64,000 bases of DNA from Rhizophagus clarus (lineage: Eukaryota > Glomeromycota > Glomeromycetes > Glomerales > Glomeraceae), in the NCBI GenBank assembly GCA_015698045.1, contig BLAL01000303.1, forward strand, positions 1-64,000, in the 5' to 3' direction. Both the position numbers and the translations under genes were made by a program. The notes under the pieces are model-generated. The model did no database searches, was not told the origin of the DNA, and saw nothing but the letters and a program-made list of their open reading frames with translations. Every line of letters begins with the position of its first letter. Within the stretch, counting starts at the first letter, position 1. Of the stretch, positions 1 through 10,735 are shown piece by piece.

Positions 1-75
1 GAAGATCTAGAAATTCCTTCCCGTAGCGGAAGAAACATTGCTAGCTCTTTTAAAACTCCATCCTTTTTTCATTAA
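1..75 (+). CDS. possible C-terminal end of a gene cut by the window edge
   Basis: Frame 1 is open from the first base to a TAA at 73-75 (25 codons, ending TPSFFH). Its base composition is richer in G+C than the following AT-rich stretch, and an AATAAA-like signal lies about 65 bases after the stop. No family is recognisable from so short a piece. It may equally be chance. Confidence 0.3.
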   Translation, partial: EDLEIPSRSGRNIASSFKTPSFFH

Positions 76-385
76 ACAGTACAATATCACATAAGAGACC
101 GTGATAACATTGATATGTTTTTTATTCCTTTATGATAATAAAGATTCCAATATATCATAGCGCCACACTCTGCTAATAATTCATGTGACCTGATTTCCGC
201 ATTGTACGTAGATTTTATTGATTTTATTGTGCCGCGTTAACCATCTCTTTTTCTTTCCAACTTGTTTACCATTTTTAAGAAGCGAAATATAAAACCAATA
301 GACTATAATAAATATTTTTATTTAATATTTTATTTAGTTAAATAACTAGTATAGCGTTTTAATCTTAGATAATGTATCTATACAT
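76..385. other. AT-rich intergenic stretch
   Basis: No ORF, RNA gene or repeat structure that I can support. AATAAAG at about 137-143 could be a poly(A) signal for whatever ends at 75. Confidence 0.5.
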
Positions 386-621
386 AAAAGTCAGCGTTTG
401 CAGAATATTTGTGAGGAGAAAGGAATACGACTTGAGTTTTTGCCATCTTATTCTCCCGATTATAATCCCGTAAGAATTTAATCTTCCATTATTTAAAAAT
501 TTATTGCTTACAGATCGAGCAAAGCATTTTTTTATATTAAAAATTTTTACGGACAACATCGTGATTGGGTAGAATCTGTAGAAAATCCAGTAGACAGCGT
601 TAAATTTTCAGTTGTATGACA
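386..621 (+). pseudogene. relic of an IS630/Tc1-type DDE transposase, C-terminal part
   Basis: Bases about 391-475 read QNICEEKGIRLEFLPSYSPD followed by YNPVRI and a stop. This is the block around the last catalytic acidic residue in IS630/Tc1-like transposases (family pattern LPxYSPDxNPIE). Here the Glu position is Arg and a stop follows. Further on, in another frame (about 530-619), IKKFYGQHRDWVESVENPVD resembles the tail of the same family. Broken by stops and frame changes and not functional. No terminal repeats were found around it. Confidence 0.6.
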
Positions 622-1025
622 ATTGGCAAAAATTTTTGCTAAGGCGTGCTTTGAACACTGGATATTCTATAAATTAAAATTAAATGTCAAATTATTTGAA
701 CTTCAAAATTTATTGCTGAATAAAAGGAATTTATTATACAAATTAATAATTTTACTGAACTAAAAGTTATTGATCAGCATTTTATAGTAAAAGAACAAAC
801 AATCTAACAGAAACCTTAGATTTTTAAACAGCCATCAAATTACTGACTTCCATATTGAACAATTTTTTTTTATATTTTCTGCAATATGAATTTAACATTA
901 TCATCATATCAATTTGGCATTCAAGATAATATTAAAAAATGTCTTAATAAATTTTATTTAGTGCCAGTGTGATTGATAAAATGCATTATTATTTATTATT
1001 ATTATAAAAAAAATATCAAAACAAA

Positions 1026-1182
1026 AAAGAACACGCACCCAGGCGAACCAGAAACCTTTACGCCACAAGGCGAACCAGAAAAAAAACTCGTCACCAGACG
1101 AACCAGGAAAAAAACCCGCCACCTAGGCGGACCAAACAAACTAACATAGAAATAAAAAATTTGCCACCAAGGCGACCAGAAA
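1026..1182. repeat. short degenerate repeat around GGCGAACCAGAAA
   Basis: Four to five imperfect copies of a roughly 30-base unit with the core GCCACNNGGCGAACCAGAAA followed by an A-tract. It is much richer in G+C than its surroundings. It lies just downstream of the zinc-knuckle ORF on the minus strand. No coding capacity seen. Confidence 0.6.
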
Positions 1183-1242
1183 TGAACTTAAAAAAAAAAC
1201 CTATTCCTCATTCTTCCAAAAAATTTGATTAATCGGCCGGCT

Positions 1243-1662
1243 TTAAAAAATTCTTTTAAATGGAATAGGTACCTTTTCACCTTTTCGTAAATGGCAATCT
1301 TTTGACTCGTGCGGACTGACCCAACACCTGCAGCATCTTCCCCGGTAATTTTGCTGAATATTCGGGCAGGTATTAAAACCATGCCCGTAATATTCACATA
1401 AGTAACACAGATCTTTATATGAGCCGATAGGCGCAATCCAATTTGTCCTGCTAGATAAAGCGACCCCCTCCGACGTGCATATAAAATTAAATTTTGAACC
1501 GGGAGCCGGGTTCGAAGAAATTGGCGGGTTCGAGGAAATTGGGGAGATCGAGGAATTGGTGGAGATCGACGAAATTAAAGTCGTTAAGGGAGTTATTGAT
1601 GATGAGGTTACTGAAGAGTCTAAGGGTAGCGAAGAGCTTAAAGATGAAATTGAATCCGACAA
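1243..1662 (-). CDS. small protein with two CCHC zinc knuckles
   Basis: 139 codons from an ATG. Residues 1-55 are a low-complexity Ser/Thr/Pro stretch. Residues 86-99 fit C-x2-C-x4-H-x4-C exactly (CYLCEYYGHGFNTC), and residues 110-123 fit it again (CCRCWVSPHESKDC). Twin knuckles of this kind bind single-stranded nucleic acid in retroelement Gag proteins and in cellular CNBP-like proteins. No reverse transcriptase or protease is nearby. An acidic ORF on the opposite strand (1475-1816) overlaps it and is probably a shadow. It could be a lone Gag-derived gene or an exon of a longer gene: a minus-strand ATG at about 2045 opens a short MPDN.. ORF upstream, but I found no convincing splice between them. 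Confidence 0.5.
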   Translation of the reverse strand: MSDSISSLSSSLPLDSSVTSSSITPLTTLISSISTNSSISPISSNPPISSNPAPGSKFNFICTSEGVALSSRTNWIAPIGSYKDLCYLCEYYGHGFNTCPNIQQNYRGRCCRCWVSPHESKDCHLRKGEKVPIPFKRIF

Positions 1663-2079
1663 GAATCCGTATGTTGAGACCGGAGGAGAAGGAGAGGCAA
1701 TAGCAGAGACATTAAGAGGAGAAGTAGAGACAATAGGAGGAGAGATAGTAGATGAAGCAGAAGTAAGTCGTTCTTATTTGTTAGTCAGTATCAAAAATAC
1801 AGTATCAGTAACCTGATAGAACCATATACAGCATCAATGCACCCAAAAAAACATAGTGTTAACTTACCTTGGAGTATTGTAATTAACATTTGAATTGTAC
1901 TAGAATTATTCTTTATTGTTATAGAATGATTAACAGATATACTTAATATATCTTTAATCGCGTTCCGGGTTATCAATTATTAAAAATCATCGCTAACTTC
2001 ATTATTATTGTCGATAATAGTAGTGTTATCAATGTTATCGGGCATATTAAAATTAAGACACGTTATTTTAAAAAGGAAG

Positions 2080-2300
2080 AGTATGAACTTTTTTTTTTGA
2101 TAAAACTTAAAGGTAGGAGGAGAAAATTCTTTTTTTTTTTTTTTGATAAAACGAAGTTCTTTCGGGTAGGAGGAGAAAAATTTTTTTTTTTTAATCATAT
2201 TTATTTAAAAAAAAAGGACGTGGGAATAAGATTTTTTCTAAAATTTTTATTTTCTTTTTTTTTTTAAAAAAAAAAATAGGAACGTGAAAATAAGTTATTA
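2080..2300. repeat. T-rich / A-rich short duplicated blocks
   Basis: A block T(n)GATAAAAC..GGTAGGAGGAGAAAA occurs twice in succession (about 2088-2130 and 2130-2180). It is followed by two A(n)GGACGTG.AATAAG blocks (about 2205-2295). Short tandem duplication, no gene seen. Confidence 0.45.
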
Positions 2301-4168
2301 AGGGAAATCGTTATAAAACTTTATTTTTCTTGAAAAATTAGGGGTATTTATATACAACTAGCGAAGTGTTGGGCCTATCCTAAATGGGAAACATCATTCG
2401 AAAATCTCAGTACGGAATTGCTGGGCTTATTCTAAACAAGGCTTATCCTAGCACTGAGATGTTCCTGTTTAGTTGTCTAATTACGGATACCTTTTATTTG
2501 AAAAGTTGTCGTCAATATTTGTTTAGTCACACACCATCAATTAAATAATATACATTAGTAATCTGTGCCGGAAAGACAACTAAAAAATAAATCTTTTATA
2601 TCAATATACATTATACATGACTTGCGACCAATTATTCTATTAAACACCCGGGAAAGCGCCAGTGGGAAATTTGCACAACCACAAACTATAGCTTTACACA
2701 AGCGATGATTGATGGTGAAATAAATATAGCCATTATAATAAGTAAATCAATGGCACAATAAAACACAGCCTTAGATAGAAATAAAAAGCAATAATAATTA
2801 GAAAAAAACAGAAAAAAAGATCTCTTTTTGTAAGTACCACGCCAGTTTAATTAGTACAGTATAACCTGTTCTTCACGCAAGTACAAACAATTTATCCAAA
2901 TGAGATTAAATGATAATCTCAGTGCAAAACTGTGATTTTATTGGTCTACAGAATTTGGTAAAATATGCAATATGCACATGTGTAATTAGCTAATTAGGAA
3001 TTTAAAGCAATGCTAACGATCATTTGACCAGAATTTTATACAGTATATGCGCATAAGACCAGTTCAAGAATACCAAGTCATCGAAGGAAAGGGAAATGGA
3101 TGCTTTCTTGGATAAGGCGCATAGAAAAAGCATCAGTGATGAAATGAGAGAAGAGAAGCTTCAGCATGAATCATCTACTCAGATATTTCTAACTCGCAGA
3201 ACTGTTGCCTCTTTCTTTTTAAGATGTTCCTTTTCCATACATGATTCCCATTCTTTGATTTCTACTTTGCTTCTTCCCCGGAGATCGGTTGAGACAGAAC
3301 TGAAATAATCAATGTAGAGCGAGTTTGATAAAAATCAATTGTAGAACAAGGGCTAATACGTGAATTGTCTTCATCCATACCGCCTGAAGATACCAAAACT
3401 ATCTTGTTTCTAACTTTGGCTTAGTTCAAATCACTCGCTATCCTAGGAATCATTCCTTTCAGTTCAGTGCTTTAAATAATCTCTTTTTCCTAAAGAATTT
3501 ATTTTTCGTTCTCATTACTAACGTATTTTGTATTCGTGTTTATATTAAAGTAAGTTGCTCTCTGTTTATAGGAGAGGTTAATTATTAATTATACGACTTA
3601 AGATGTTTGAGAAGGTTCAAGGAAAAGATAACTCGTAGTGTTATGATATCAATGCAAACAACTTTTTTGCAGAAAAAGTTTTTTTGGTAATAGGTATAAC
3701 CACGATATAGAATTTTTAAAAAAAAGAAAAAAATTGGAAAAAAAGATTAATTTTTACTCGATAATCACAATGTCCGTCATTATATTAATCAAATTTTTTT
3801 CCTTAGAAAATCTATTGAGATCAATGGTAAAAAAGAAACTTATTTTCGAAATTAATCGTAACAATGTGAGAAAAATATTAATTTTACTTGGCCATGATTT
3901 AATCACAATATCCATCATTATATTAATCATATTTTTTTTCCTTAAAAAAATCTGTATCATATGATGTAATAAGATCAATGGCAAAAAGAATTTTTTTTCT
4001 TTTCGTAATTAACCATATTAATCATAGATATAATTACGATGCAAGAAAAAGATTAATTTTTTTCGATCATGATGTGGTAAGATCAACGCAAAAAAAAAGG
4101 GGATAAAAAAAATTTTTTTTTTTTTTTATTCAATTATTTCTTTTTTTTTATATTGAGATATCATTAAA
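2300..4168. other. intergenic, with short A/T-rich repeats at 3720-4130
   Basis: No supported gene. An ORF at 3096-3308 (70 codons) lacks recognisable features. From about 3640 to 4130, degenerate copies of a motif containing ATGATGTRRTAAGATCAATGGCAAAA recur. A copy also stands upstream of the truncated gene copy at 7.4 kb, which suggests that it belongs to the upstream region of the Gln/Pro gene. Confidence 0.4.
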
Positions 4169-6002
4169 ATGTCTTCTCAAGATCTTGATAAAGAACAAGG
4201 AATTCGTAAAAAAGGTTCTCTTATTAAACATTGGCAGCCATCGCAACCGCAATATCAACAACCTCAGTCTCAATGGCCGCAACAACCTCAACAGCTGCAA
4301 CAACCCCAATCTCAACAACCGCAACAACCTCAATCTCATCAACCGCAACAACCTCAATCTCAACAACCGCAACAATCTCAACCCCAAACTCTACTTCAGT
4401 GGCCACGACAACCTCAACAATTTCAATTTCAATGGCCGCAACCACCTCAATCTCAATGGCCTCAACAACCTCAACAATCTCAACCTCATCAATTTCAATG
4501 GTCGCAACCACCTCAATCTCAATGGCCTCAACAACCTCAACAATCTCAATTTCAATGGCCGCAACCACCTCAATCTCAATGGCCTCAACAACCTCAACAA
4601 TCTCAACCTCAATGGCCGCAACCACCTCTACCTCAATGGCCTCAACAACCTCAACAACCTCAACAAAATCAGCAACGTCAATGGCCACATCATGAATACC
4701 AATGGTCGCAATCACCTTCTCAACAACCTCAACAATACTTACCTCAATTACCACCTCAACCTCCTCAACAAATTGATGATGAAGAAAAAATAGGTGACCT
4801 ATAATTGAAATTCATTATTCTTTCTTTTTGTGATATGAATAGTTCACTTACCTTGATATTTAATAATTGTAGACAAAATGCTAAAAGAGGAGTTCTTGAG
4901 AATTGAGGAAATAATAAATATATCTCCGGATCCCTATAAAACTAAGAAGAAAATAGCGGATGAATTTGGCCTAATTTTACCCGATTATATCAATTTTATG
5001 ACCGAGAAATACAGGAAAAGTCAAAGTCCCATATCAACAATAACATCACTGGAATCCTCTCCGGCGACGTCACCACATTCCCCGCTGCGTTCTCCGCCTT
5101 TGAAGAGCCGCACTCCAATGTAAATATATATAGTAAATCTGTAATATTTATAATTCATATGTTCTGAGCCCATTTATTTTTATTATAGGGATAATTTTGA
5201 ACGACAACTCATAAATAACAATTTGGAGTTGCCGTCTCAATATTTTACTAGAGAACGTCACTACCCCAGAAGTCCTTCCCCAAGACCCAACGCGAATGTT
5301 CCAGATAAATATACGGAACCTAAAACCAGTCGCGAATATAGTCAAAAACAGATGAGTGAAATATTAGAAAATAATTATAGTTCTCTCCCAAAATGGATCT
5401 TAGATATCATTTACGTTGAATTAAGAGCACTATTCCTTCGTACTCGACACCTTGATCATTCTTCTAGAAATTCAATGATAGAAGATATAATTAGTAAATT
5501 ATTTCCGCATTTTTCTAAGAAGAAAGAAAACAAACAAAAAATTAGTTTTATGGGCAAACGTTTTCGAAAAGTTTTTGATGGATGGAGGAGCGAATTATGG
5601 TCGAATATAGGTTTCGCATATCAGAATAGTTGCACTAACGATAATATTTCCCAGTTAAAATCTAAAGTTTCAGTTTCAACTATATTTCGTCAGTGGTTGA
5701 CATGTATTTCAAATGAACTATCAGAAGAAATGGAAAGAGCGCTCCAAAATGTTATTATTTACGGGATTAGATGTTTAAGTGAGGAGGTGGATGATGACAA
5801 GACAGCTCGTCGCAACTTTTTTATGGCAAATACAGATTTATACACAATAAATTTGGACTTTGCTTGTACTGATAAAATAGATGTTACAAGATCAATGGAG
5901 CTGTCTCATTATTACATAAGTGCTGCAAGGTCATTTCCCGAAGATGATGACGAAAAGAATGATAATGATGAAAGAGAGCAAAGAAAGCATAAAAAAAAGT
6001 AA
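4169..6002 (+). CDS. three-exon gene, Gln/Pro/Trp-rich N-terminus, unknown function (about 561 aa)
   Basis: Exons 4169-4793, 4873-5119 and 5189-6002; both introns (79 and 69 bases) are GT..AG and the joined frame stays open to TAA at 6000-6002. Residues about 28-205 are low complexity, built from a repeated block around QWPQPPQSQWPQQPQQSQ (a 50-60 base DNA repeat). The middle exon encodes a charged segment, then Ser/Pro-rich sequence. The last exon encodes about 270 residues of ordinary composition (KWILDIIYVELRALF..), ending in an acidic then lysine-rich tail. I do not recognise any domain. The exon 1 donor (GGTGACC) is weak, so the N-terminal ORF could instead be a separate gene. A diverged copy of the first 35 codons lies at 7430. 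Confidence 0.5.
4250..4760 (+). repeat. coding minisatellite (CAA/CCT-rich) in the Gln/Pro gene
   Basis: Tandem units of about 50-60 bases built around CAATGGCCGCAACCACCTCA. The last four or five are nearly identical. Such units expand and contract easily, so copy number probably varies between strains. Confidence 0.7.
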
Positions 6003-6106
6003 CTAAGAAGATTGAAAATTAAGGAGGCTAGTGAGAAGCGTTATTATAAATTTTATATAATATATTTTTATTATGTATCATTTTACATTTTTATCACGTC
6101 CTTTAT

Positions 6107-6256
6107 TTTTATATTTCTCCAAATGGAGAGGACATTGTAGCTGGAGCTGGTGGTGACGATAATACTTTAAGGTTCTGGAAGATTTTTAATACTCTAAGAA
6201 CAAAAGGGATAGAAAATAAATATTCGTGGAAACTTGATGGTCTTATAATGTTATAG
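6107..6256 (+). pseudogene. relic of the last WD40 blade of a Cdc20/Cdh1 (Fizzy-related) activator
   Basis: Read from about 6107, the frame gives FYLYISPNGEDIVAGAGGDD then NTLRFWKIF and a TAG at 6254-6256. Cdc20/Cdh1 proteins end with a blade of the form SPDGxxIVTGAGDETLRFWxxF, so the match is specific even though it is short. A two- to three-residue insertion breaks the GAGDE loop, and no upstream blades were seen. It is a fragment, copied or left over, about 100 bases downstream of the Gln/Pro gene. It does not encode a working APC/C activator. Confidence 0.65.
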
Positions 6257-7380
6257 CGCTTTGATTTTTTTATTCGATCAATAGTTTATAGTAAATATTT
6301 AGCATAGAAGAGCTATAATTTAGTAATTATACTTAACATTTACATTATTAATACTTTTATTATTAACACTTTTAATCATAAATAAAGTTCATATCAATAA
6401 TTTTGCTTAATATATATATAATTTATTCTTTGCTGAAATGTATTGAATTGTGTCCGAATAGTAAACATATCATGCAAATAATCGTCTACCGATCGTGGAT
6501 CAATTTACCGATAAATCGTCACAAATTATTATTAAAGTCGTTCCGATTTTAAAAATTTATTAACCATGTCGATAAAATTTAGTAAATGTATTGAATAGAA
6601 TAATGTCTCTAATACATTTCAAATACTGTATATTAAAATATACATTCGTAAATAAAATGAGACTACTTTTACTGGACAAGGCAATTTTTTCAAGATATCG
6701 TATGATACTTTTATGATATCATAAATGTACTTAAAATTCGAATTTTAATATGGTTGTAAAGACATTTTACATAATAAAAAATCATTTTGAAAACCACATT
6801 AGAACCCATTTCCGATGCTTACCAGAACATCATAAAATATGTCATCCTGACAATGTATTTAAAACCATTTTATGATAATTTTCACAATTTTGTAAAGATT
6901 GACAGAACATGATTAATATATTTTAAAATGCCAATAAATTATTTTATTATACGGCTAAATAATAATACATAAACTACTAGTATAATTTACAAAATAGAAA
7001 AATTCCAAAGAAACGAACTGTTAGTAATAGTACATTAAAAAAAAAAGATTTAAAAAAAAAAATGTTATAAAATACCCACCGAAATCTACACCCCTGAGCT
7101 CCAGTTGAAATCCCATGCTTTGAACCTGTCTAAAAAAAAGAACAAGTGTTAGTACATTTCGTTAAAGTAGTAATTAAAAAAACTCTTCTCTTACCAAATT
7201 CTCAATATCTAAAATCATATGGAAAATACATCAAAGTATATCAAAAAAAATATATTTTTTCTTTCGAAATTGACCACCATATTAATCATACTCGATCATG
7301 ATGTGGTAAGATCAATGCAAAAATAAGGAATGAAAGAATTGATTTATAATAATAAAAAAAAATGAGAAGAAAAAAAAATT
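6257..7380. other. AT-rich intergenic stretch
   Basis: No gene or clear repeat. Scattered TATGATATCATA-like palindromic words resemble the repeats further on at 7.7-8.65 kb. Confidence 0.4.
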
Positions 7381-7597
7381 TTTGACTCACATTTTAACCT
7401 GTAGAATCATCATCAAACAAGTTTTAAAAATGTCTTCTCAATATCGTAATAAACCTATACAAGAACAAGAAATTCGTAAAAAGAATTCTCTTATTAAAAT
7501 TTGGAAGCCTTTGCAACCGCAATCTCAACAACCTCTGTGGCGGCGACATACGGAAGTAGTCAAAGTCCATAGTATATTTTTATGTAATCTTGCTTAA
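7260..7597 (+). pseudogene. truncated copy of the 5' end of the Gln/Pro gene
   Basis: The ATG at 7430 opens MSSQYRNKPIQEQEIRKKNS and then LIKIWKPLQPQSQQPL, clearly related to the start of the gene at 4169 (MSSQDLDKEQGIRKKGS, LIKHWQPSQPQYQQPQ). The match extends upstream: both have a TCGATCATGATGTGGTAAGATCAA word before the start. After about 35 codons the similarity stops and the frame ends at 7597. This is a partial duplication of promoter plus first codons, with no body. Confidence 0.65.
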
Positions 7598-7689
7598 TCG
7601 TATAAAAATATCAGAATTTTATTTTAATAATATGGCAGCACGTTATACATATAAAAGTTGTAAAAAAAAAAAAAAGTTTAATATTTGCG

Positions 7690-8660
7690 GTATTGCAGAT
7701 GAGTTGCGATACCACAAATGAGTTGCGGCAATGAAGTGACGATATCAAATCAATATCGTAAATACATCTTTTTTTATCCCTGAAATTACCAATATCGTAA
7801 CGATATCAAGACTATACCGATCAGATATTTTTTTAAATAAATGTTGTCACGATATCTCGGCGATAAATTGTGGGATGAAGTGACGATATCAAATCAATAT
7901 CGCAAATATATCATCCTTTTTTTTGAAATTACCAACATCGTAATGATATCAAGGCTGTGCCGATTTGATATTCTTTTGAATAGATATCGTCACGATATTT
8001 TCGCGATAAATTATGGTGATGAAGTAATGATATCAAATCAACATTATAACAATATCATCACAGAAATTGATACCATTATGACATGAAATTTATATCGTAC
8101 CCGTATCAATTCAACATCGCTCATATTTTCAAGATTTCTGTAAAGTATTATAATACTTTAGCAATGTTAATTCAATATTAATATGATATTTTTATGATAT
8201 AATTATGATGTCAAATAAATGTAAAAACATTAATGTTAATATGTTATTTTTATGATATAGTTATAATATCAAATAAATATTATAATACTTTGGCAATATT
8301 AATTCAATATTAATATATTATCTTTACGATATAGTTATGATATCAAATAAATATTATAATACTTTGGTAATGTTAATTTGATATTAATATAATATTGTTA
8401 CGATATAGTTATAATATTCAATAAATATTATAATACTTTGGCAATATTAATTTATTAATATGATATTGTTACGATACAGTTATGCTTTAAATTAATGTCA
8501 TAATATTTTGCAATGTTAATTTGATATTAATATAATATTACTCTAATATAGTTATGATATCAAATAAATATTATAATATTTTAGTAGTGTTAATTTAATA
8601 TTAATATGATATTTCTACAATATAATTACAATATCAAATAATTATTATATAGTGATTATA
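7690..8660. repeat. two tandem repeat families, about 145 and about 75 bases
   Basis: From about 7690 to 8100, three copies of a block GAAGTGACGATATCAAATCAATATCG..GATATC recur at about 145-base spacing. From about 8140 to 8650, some seven copies of a block TTATAATACTTTGGCAATRTTAATTYRATATTAATATRATATT..ATAGTTATGATATCAAATAAATA recur at about 70-80 bases. Both are rich in GATATC words. The Tc1 element inserted at their right edge. No gene seen. Confidence 0.65.
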
Positions 8661-8666
8661 GAGATA

Positions 8667-10001
8667 CACTCCCTGGTAAAAAGTATCTGACCACTTTAAC
8701 TTTGCGAAATTAAAACACATATTTTGATGGTTAATTTCTCAACAATTTATTTATAAACATTATAAAAAATTTATATCATTTTATTCAGAAAAACTCAAAT
8801 TTTTTATTAATATCTAGTTGGGTTACCACGGCTATCTAAAACAGCTTGAACCCTTCTTGGCATGCTATTAACCAAATTAATTAAAATTTCAGGCTCAATG
8901 TTATTCCATTTCTCTTCCAAAACTACCATTAATTCTCTAATATTTTTTGGATGAGATTTATGCGCCCGAACTTTTCTTTCCAAAACATCCCATAAATGTT
9001 CAATCGGATTAAGATCCGGGCTCTGTGCAGGCCACGGAATAGTTGATACTGAATTATCCTCTTTCCATTGTGAAACTCTTCTTGCTCTATGGACTGGTGC
9101 ATTGTCATCTTGAAAAAAATATTGCAAATTGTTTTCTAAATTATTATAAAAGGGTAGAAGATGATTTTCTAATATGTAAATATACACTAAACCTATAATA
9201 CTTCCAGAAACTTGAATTAAAGGACCAAGTTGATTTTTTGCGAAATACCCCCATACCATAACTCCTTGATTTCCAGATTTTACAGTCGGAATCAAGCAAT
9301 TAACATCATATTTTTCATGTGGTTTACGCCAGACCCAGTGGTGTGCATCATTCTGAAATAATAAGAAGCGAGATTTATCACTCCATATGATGGAATCCCA
9401 TTCAGTATCCCATTCTTTTCTTTCACAGCACCAATCTAACCTTTTTTTACGATTAGCCTCAGAAACTAATGGTTTTCTTTTCCCAGCCCTACCAAAATAC
9501 CCTTCAGAATGTAAAATATGCTTTACAGTACTATTACATACTGGACTTGGTAAACCATCATTAAATTTTTTAGTTATTTCATCCAAAAATTGTTGTCTAT
9601 CTTCCTTAACGATTTTTACAATACGCCTTACATCTCTTTCTGCAAGTTTTAGTGGCCTACCTGAACGTGGAGCAGCTGAAATTTTTTCTGAATTTTTGTA
9701 GTCCGTTATAGTGTCATGGATAGTTGATTTTGGGAAGTCAAGTATTTCACTAATGTTTCGTTCACTATGACCTCCTTTCCAGAGACTAATAATCTCTCCT
9801 CTTTCAAATTCAGTAAGTTCGTGCTTTTTGGGCATTTTTACGAAATATTTTTTTTTTATTTTTGGGTAGCCGAAGGTATTAGCTACATGGAAAAAAAAAA
9901 TTTGTTTATATTTGCATAGTTAGTATTGGCGTAATTTTAATTTTAATGGAAATGATCAGCAATGATCAACAGGGTGGTCAGATACTTTTTACCGGGGAGT
10001 G
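8667..10001 (-). mobile_element. full-length Tc1/mariner element, 1335 bases
   Basis: The ends are inverted copies of CACTCCCYGGTAAAAAGTAT followed by CTGACCAC, 28 bases with one mismatch. The element is flanked by TA on both sides (8665-8666, 10002-10003), the target duplication of the superfamily. It holds a single uninterrupted transposase ORF on the minus strand. Near-identical ends and an intact ORF suggest recent transposition. Confidence 0.93.
8807..9835 (-). CDS. Tc1-family DD34E transposase (342 aa), apparently intact
   Basis: The enzyme cuts out and inserts its own element at TA sites in the nucleus. Residues 1-110 form the paired helix-turn-helix DNA-binding region (FERGEIISLWKGGHSERNIS..). 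The catalytic acids are visible: Asp in IIWSDKSRF, Asp in FFQDDNAPVH, and Glu in SPDLNPIEHLWD. The last two are separated by 34 residues, the Tc1 spacing. The length matches the family (about 340). The ATG lies about 166 bases inside the right inverted repeat end and no stop or frameshift breaks it. Activity is an inference from integrity. Confidence 0.93.
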   Translation of the reverse strand: MPKKHELTEFERGEIISLWKGGHSERNISEILDFPKSTIHDTITDYKNSEKISAAPRSGRPLKLAERDVRRIVKIVKEDRQQFLDEITKKFNDGLPSPVCNSTVKHILHSEGYFGRAGKRKPLVSEANRKKRLDWCCERKEWDTEWDSIIWSDKSRFLLFQNDAHHWVWRKPHEKYDVNCLIPTVKSGNQGVMVWGYFAKNQLGPLIQVSGSIIGLVYIYILENHLLPFYNNLENNLQYFFQDDNAPVHRARRVSQWKEDNSVSTIPWPAQSPDLNPIEHLWDVLERKVRAHKSHPKNIRELMVVLEEKWNNIEPEILINLVNSMPRRVQAVLDSRGNPTRY

Positions 10002-10003
10002 TA

Positions 10004-10735
10004 TCATACTAATTAATAGCAAATAGATATAGTTACAACTAACTTAATGATAACGATTTGACTTTTTACTATGATTGTGATAATATCATAGCAATATTAT
10101 TATAATATTGAATTGATATTGATATATAACCTCAAGTTTCAGTAAAGTAGTTCTAATATTTTTCTTTTGATTTTATGTAATAGAAAAGTTGGAATAAATA
10201 GTTTTAATATTTTTTTGATTTTATATAATAGAAAAGCTGAAACAAATGATTCTGATTTTTTTTTGATTTTATATAATAAAAATATCAGAATTATTAATTT
10301 TTGCATTTTTTTTTATATTTATTTGACCTAAATATATATTAGATTAACAGATCAGATCAAATAATTAACTAATATTAATCTAACCTGAAGTATTTTAATA
10401 AAACTTTATGAAAAATTATATATTATTGAAAAATCTAATGATATATTAAGTTTAAACAAAATTATATTAATTCTAACTAAAAGTAAAACTGTGCTAATTG
10501 CATTTTTTAAAATTGTATACACTATTTTTAGATCATAATATTGCATATCCTTAACTTATATAATATTTTTTATAACAAATTTAATATATTTGGATAATAA
10601 AACAAATCTGCTAATATATAGTATTTAAATATTAATGTAAGTATCTTTAATTTTTCAAGTTTTTTGTCTAAGAATAAAGATTTAAAAAAAAATTAGTTAA
10701 TGAGCAAAAAAAAATAATTAAAAAATAAAAAAAAA
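10004..10735. other. AT-rich intergenic stretch with a short duplicated block
   Basis: A block TTTTTGATTTTATATAATAGAAAAGYTGRAAYAAAT recurs two to three times at 10155-10285. Otherwise no structure seen. Confidence 0.4.

Noticed and set aside
1475..1816. Acidic plus-strand ORF (Glu/Ile/Val-rich)
   Set aside because: It is antisense to the zinc-knuckle ORF's Ser/Thr-rich segment and has no features of its own.
4224..4793. Asn/Leu-, Ser/Thr- and Val/Glu-rich ORFs in the other frames of the Gln/Pro repeat
   Set aside because: Shadows of the repeat. Only the Gln/Pro/Trp frame joins by splicing to ordinary coding sequence downstream.
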